Part shown: positions 6,640-7,787 of the stretch, in pieces | How positions within the stretch are numbered: the first letter of the stretch is position 1 | Layout: the number at the start of each line of letters is the position of its first letter | Made by a program: the position numbers and the translations under genes | The notes under the pieces: generated by a model | Database searches by the model: none | What the model saw: only the letters and a program-made list of their open reading frames with translations | What the model was told of the DNA's origin: nothing | From: Paracoccus sp. (in: a-proteobacteria) | GTDB taxonomy: Bacteria; Pseudomonadota; Alphaproteobacteria; Rhodobacterales; Rhodobacteraceae | Length of the DNA stretch: 7,787 nucleotides | Reading direction: 5' to 3' | NCBI GenBank assembly: GCA_018056045.1 | Contig: JAGPGI010000109.1 | Span: 1-7,787, forward strand

Positions 6640-7266
6640 ATGCCGCAAACCCCTCTGACAGTATTCGTGGTCGATGACGACGAAGGGATTCGCACATCGC
6701 TGTCGCGCGCCCTTGGCAAGCGTGGCTATGAGGTCGAGGCCCATGCCTCGGCCAAGTCCTTTCTCGAATCCCATGACGGCAGCAAGACCGGGTGCCTCGT
6801 GCTGGATTACGGCATGCCCGACATGAACGGACTCGAGCTGCAAAAGCACCTGAATGACAGCGACAGGCGCCTGCCGATCATCTTCATCACCGGCCATGGC
6901 GGCGTGCCGGAATCGGTGCAGGCGATCAAGGGCGGCGCGCTGGACTTTCTGGAAAAGCCCTTTCCCCAGACCGCGCTGATCGAACGCATCGAGGCTGCCT
7001 TTGAAATCACCCGACGCAGCCTGTCGGCCAAACGCGACGAAAAGCGGCGTCAGGCCCGGCTGGAGAACCTGACCGCGCGCGAGCTGGAAATCGTGCGCCT
7101 GATCGTCGAGCGCCCCTCGGGCACCTCAAGCAAGGAGGTCGCAGCGCATTTCGGCATCAGCCCGCGCACGGTCGATCACCACCGCGCCCGGATTCTGGAA
7201 AAGCTGGGCGTCAAATCCCTGACCGAGATGATCGCGCTGGTCCGCCCAGACGATTTCGTCGACTGA
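6640..7266 (+). CDS. FixJ-type response regulator (REC plus LuxR-type HTH)
   Basis: This DNA-binding regulator of 208 residues is presumably phosphorylated by the upstream kinase. The receiver domain spans about 6-122: acidic pocket D12-D14 (VVDDDEG), phospho-acceptor D56 (LVLDYGMPDMNG), conserved T84 (FITGHGG) and K106 (LEKPF). A charged linker (123-140) leads to a LuxR/FixJ-type helix-turn-helix at about 142-203, with LTARELEIVRLI and the recognition region ISPRTVDHHRARILEKLGVKS (173-193). Size and domain order are those of the FixJ/NarL class, closest in character to FixJ, DctR and TodT/StyR-type regulators. The ATG at 6640 is the only sensible start because an in-frame TGA lies at 6625-6627. 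No good Shine-Dalgarno precedes it, hinting at weak or coupled translation. It is the second gene of the two-component pair. The regulon is unknown; candidates are this pair itself and the divergent sulfate operon. Confidence 0.93.
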   Translation: MPQTPLTVFVVDDDEGIRTSLSRALGKRGYEVEAHASAKSFLESHDGSKTGCLVLDYGMPDMNGLELQKHLNDSDRRLPIIFITGHGGVPESVQAIKGGALDFLEKPFPQTALIERIEAAFEITRRSLSAKRDEKRRQARLENLTARELEIVRLIVERPSGTSSKEVAAHFGISPRTVDHHRARILEKLGVKSLTEMIALVRPDDFVD

Positions 7267-7299
7267 CGCCGGCAGCACGTCGCCCCGGGCACCGGCACC

Positions 7300-7782
7300 C
7301 TAAAGCGTTCGCGCCAGCGCCTCGAGCTGGTCGGCGGCCGCATTCCACCCCGGATGAAACCCCATTTCTTCATGCTGGCGCATGGCCTCGGCGGTCCAGT
7401 GCATCGCCCGCGCCAGATAGCGGGTTTTTCCCCCGGCCACGCTCTCAAAGCCCATATCGGCAACCATGAAGGCCTGATCGTTGGGGACCCAGCCGGGCCG
7501 GAAGGCATCGGTCGTGACCAACCGCTGCTCCGGCCGGACCTCAAGAAAGACGCCCAGATTTGGAATGCGCTCGCCATCCGGGCCGTTCATCAGCGTATAG
7601 AACTCGCCGCCCGGACGCAGATCCATGCGCGCTTCGGAGACATACCACGGCTTGGGGCAGAACCACTGTTTCAGCAGTTCCGGTTCGGTCCAGCATCGCC
7701 AGAGTTTCGCCACCGACGCGTCCAGCACACGGTCCAGCGTCAGCACATGTTTCGGTTCGGCGGCGTCGATCTGCATGGTCAT
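7300..7782 (-). CDS. SRPBCC family protein, AHSA1-like
   Basis: This is a 160-residue START-like (SRPBCC) protein of the Aha1/AHSA1 C-terminal-domain family, soluble and presumably cytoplasmic. These helix-grip folds bind hydrophobic ligands, and most bacterial members have no known ligand. Hallmarks are VAKLWRCWTEPELLKQWFCP (24-43), MDLRPGGEFYTLMNGPDG (53-70), the strand FLEVRPEQRLVTTDAF (79-94), and the C-terminal helix region EEMGFHPGWNAAADQLEALA (138-157), typical of the subgroup. The start is the ATG at 7782, with a second ATG at 7776. Only five bases lie beyond it, so neither a ribosome site nor a longer N-terminus can be judged. It converges on the response regulator gene with a 33-nt gap and shows no functional tie to it. 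In other genomes such genes often sit beside a small ArsR-type regulator, which would lie to the right outside this window. Confidence 0.88.
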   Translation of the reverse strand: MTMQIDAAEPKHVLTLDRVLDASVAKLWRCWTEPELLKQWFCPKPWYVSEARMDLRPGGEFYTLMNGPDGERIPNLGVFLEVRPEQRLVTTDAFRPGWVPNDQAFMVADMGFESVAGGKTRYLARAMHWTAEAMRQHEEMGFHPGWNAAADQLEALARTL

Positions 7783-7787
7783 GGCCG

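Noticed and set aside
7267..7299. Bidirectional terminator between the convergent regulator and SRPBCC genes
   Set aside because: Only a 5-bp GCCGG/CCGGC stem with a 19-nt loop and no T-run on either strand; too weak to call.

Overview
The window is high-GC DNA whose codon choice (strong preference for G/C at third positions) and protein sequences fit an alphaproteobacterium. A Paracoccus/Rhodobacter-type (Rhodobacterales) genome is my best guess; that assignment is inference from protein character, not from a database match.

Layout. Positions 1-3465, minus strand, read right to left: a sulfate/thiosulfate ABC importer in the order sbp (periplasmic binding protein), cysT and cysW (the two permeases) and cysA (ATPase, cut by the left window edge). 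The genes are tightly packed (5-nt gap, 8-nt overlap, 11-nt gap), have good Shine-Dalgarno sites at most junctions, and almost certainly form one transcript. Positions 3466-4226 are a long divergent intergenic region of about 760 bp with no convincing gene. It holds several inverted repeats, three hairpins followed by T-runs when read on the minus strand, a perfect 14-bp palindrome, and a short motif repeated three times. Positions 4227-7266, plus strand, hold a two-component system: a membrane histidine kinase with a large periplasmic dCache-like sensor plus PAS, HisKA and HATPase domains, then a FixJ-type response regulator (receiver plus LuxR-type HTH). Positions 7300-7782, minus strand, hold a convergent SRPBCC/AHSA1-family protein.

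How the parts work together. Sbp captures sulfate or thiosulfate in the periplasm, CysT-CysW form the channel, and CysA hydrolyses ATP, feeding assimilatory sulfur metabolism. The kinase/regulator pair senses an unknown extracytoplasmic ligand and should control transcription. Its divergent position across a structured intergenic region makes control of the sulfate operon a reasonable but unproven hypothesis. The AHSA1-like gene has no visible functional link.

I find no evidence of a radically new system, mobile element, CRISPR array, tRNA or rRNA. The most interesting material is the intergenic region and the unassigned sensor.
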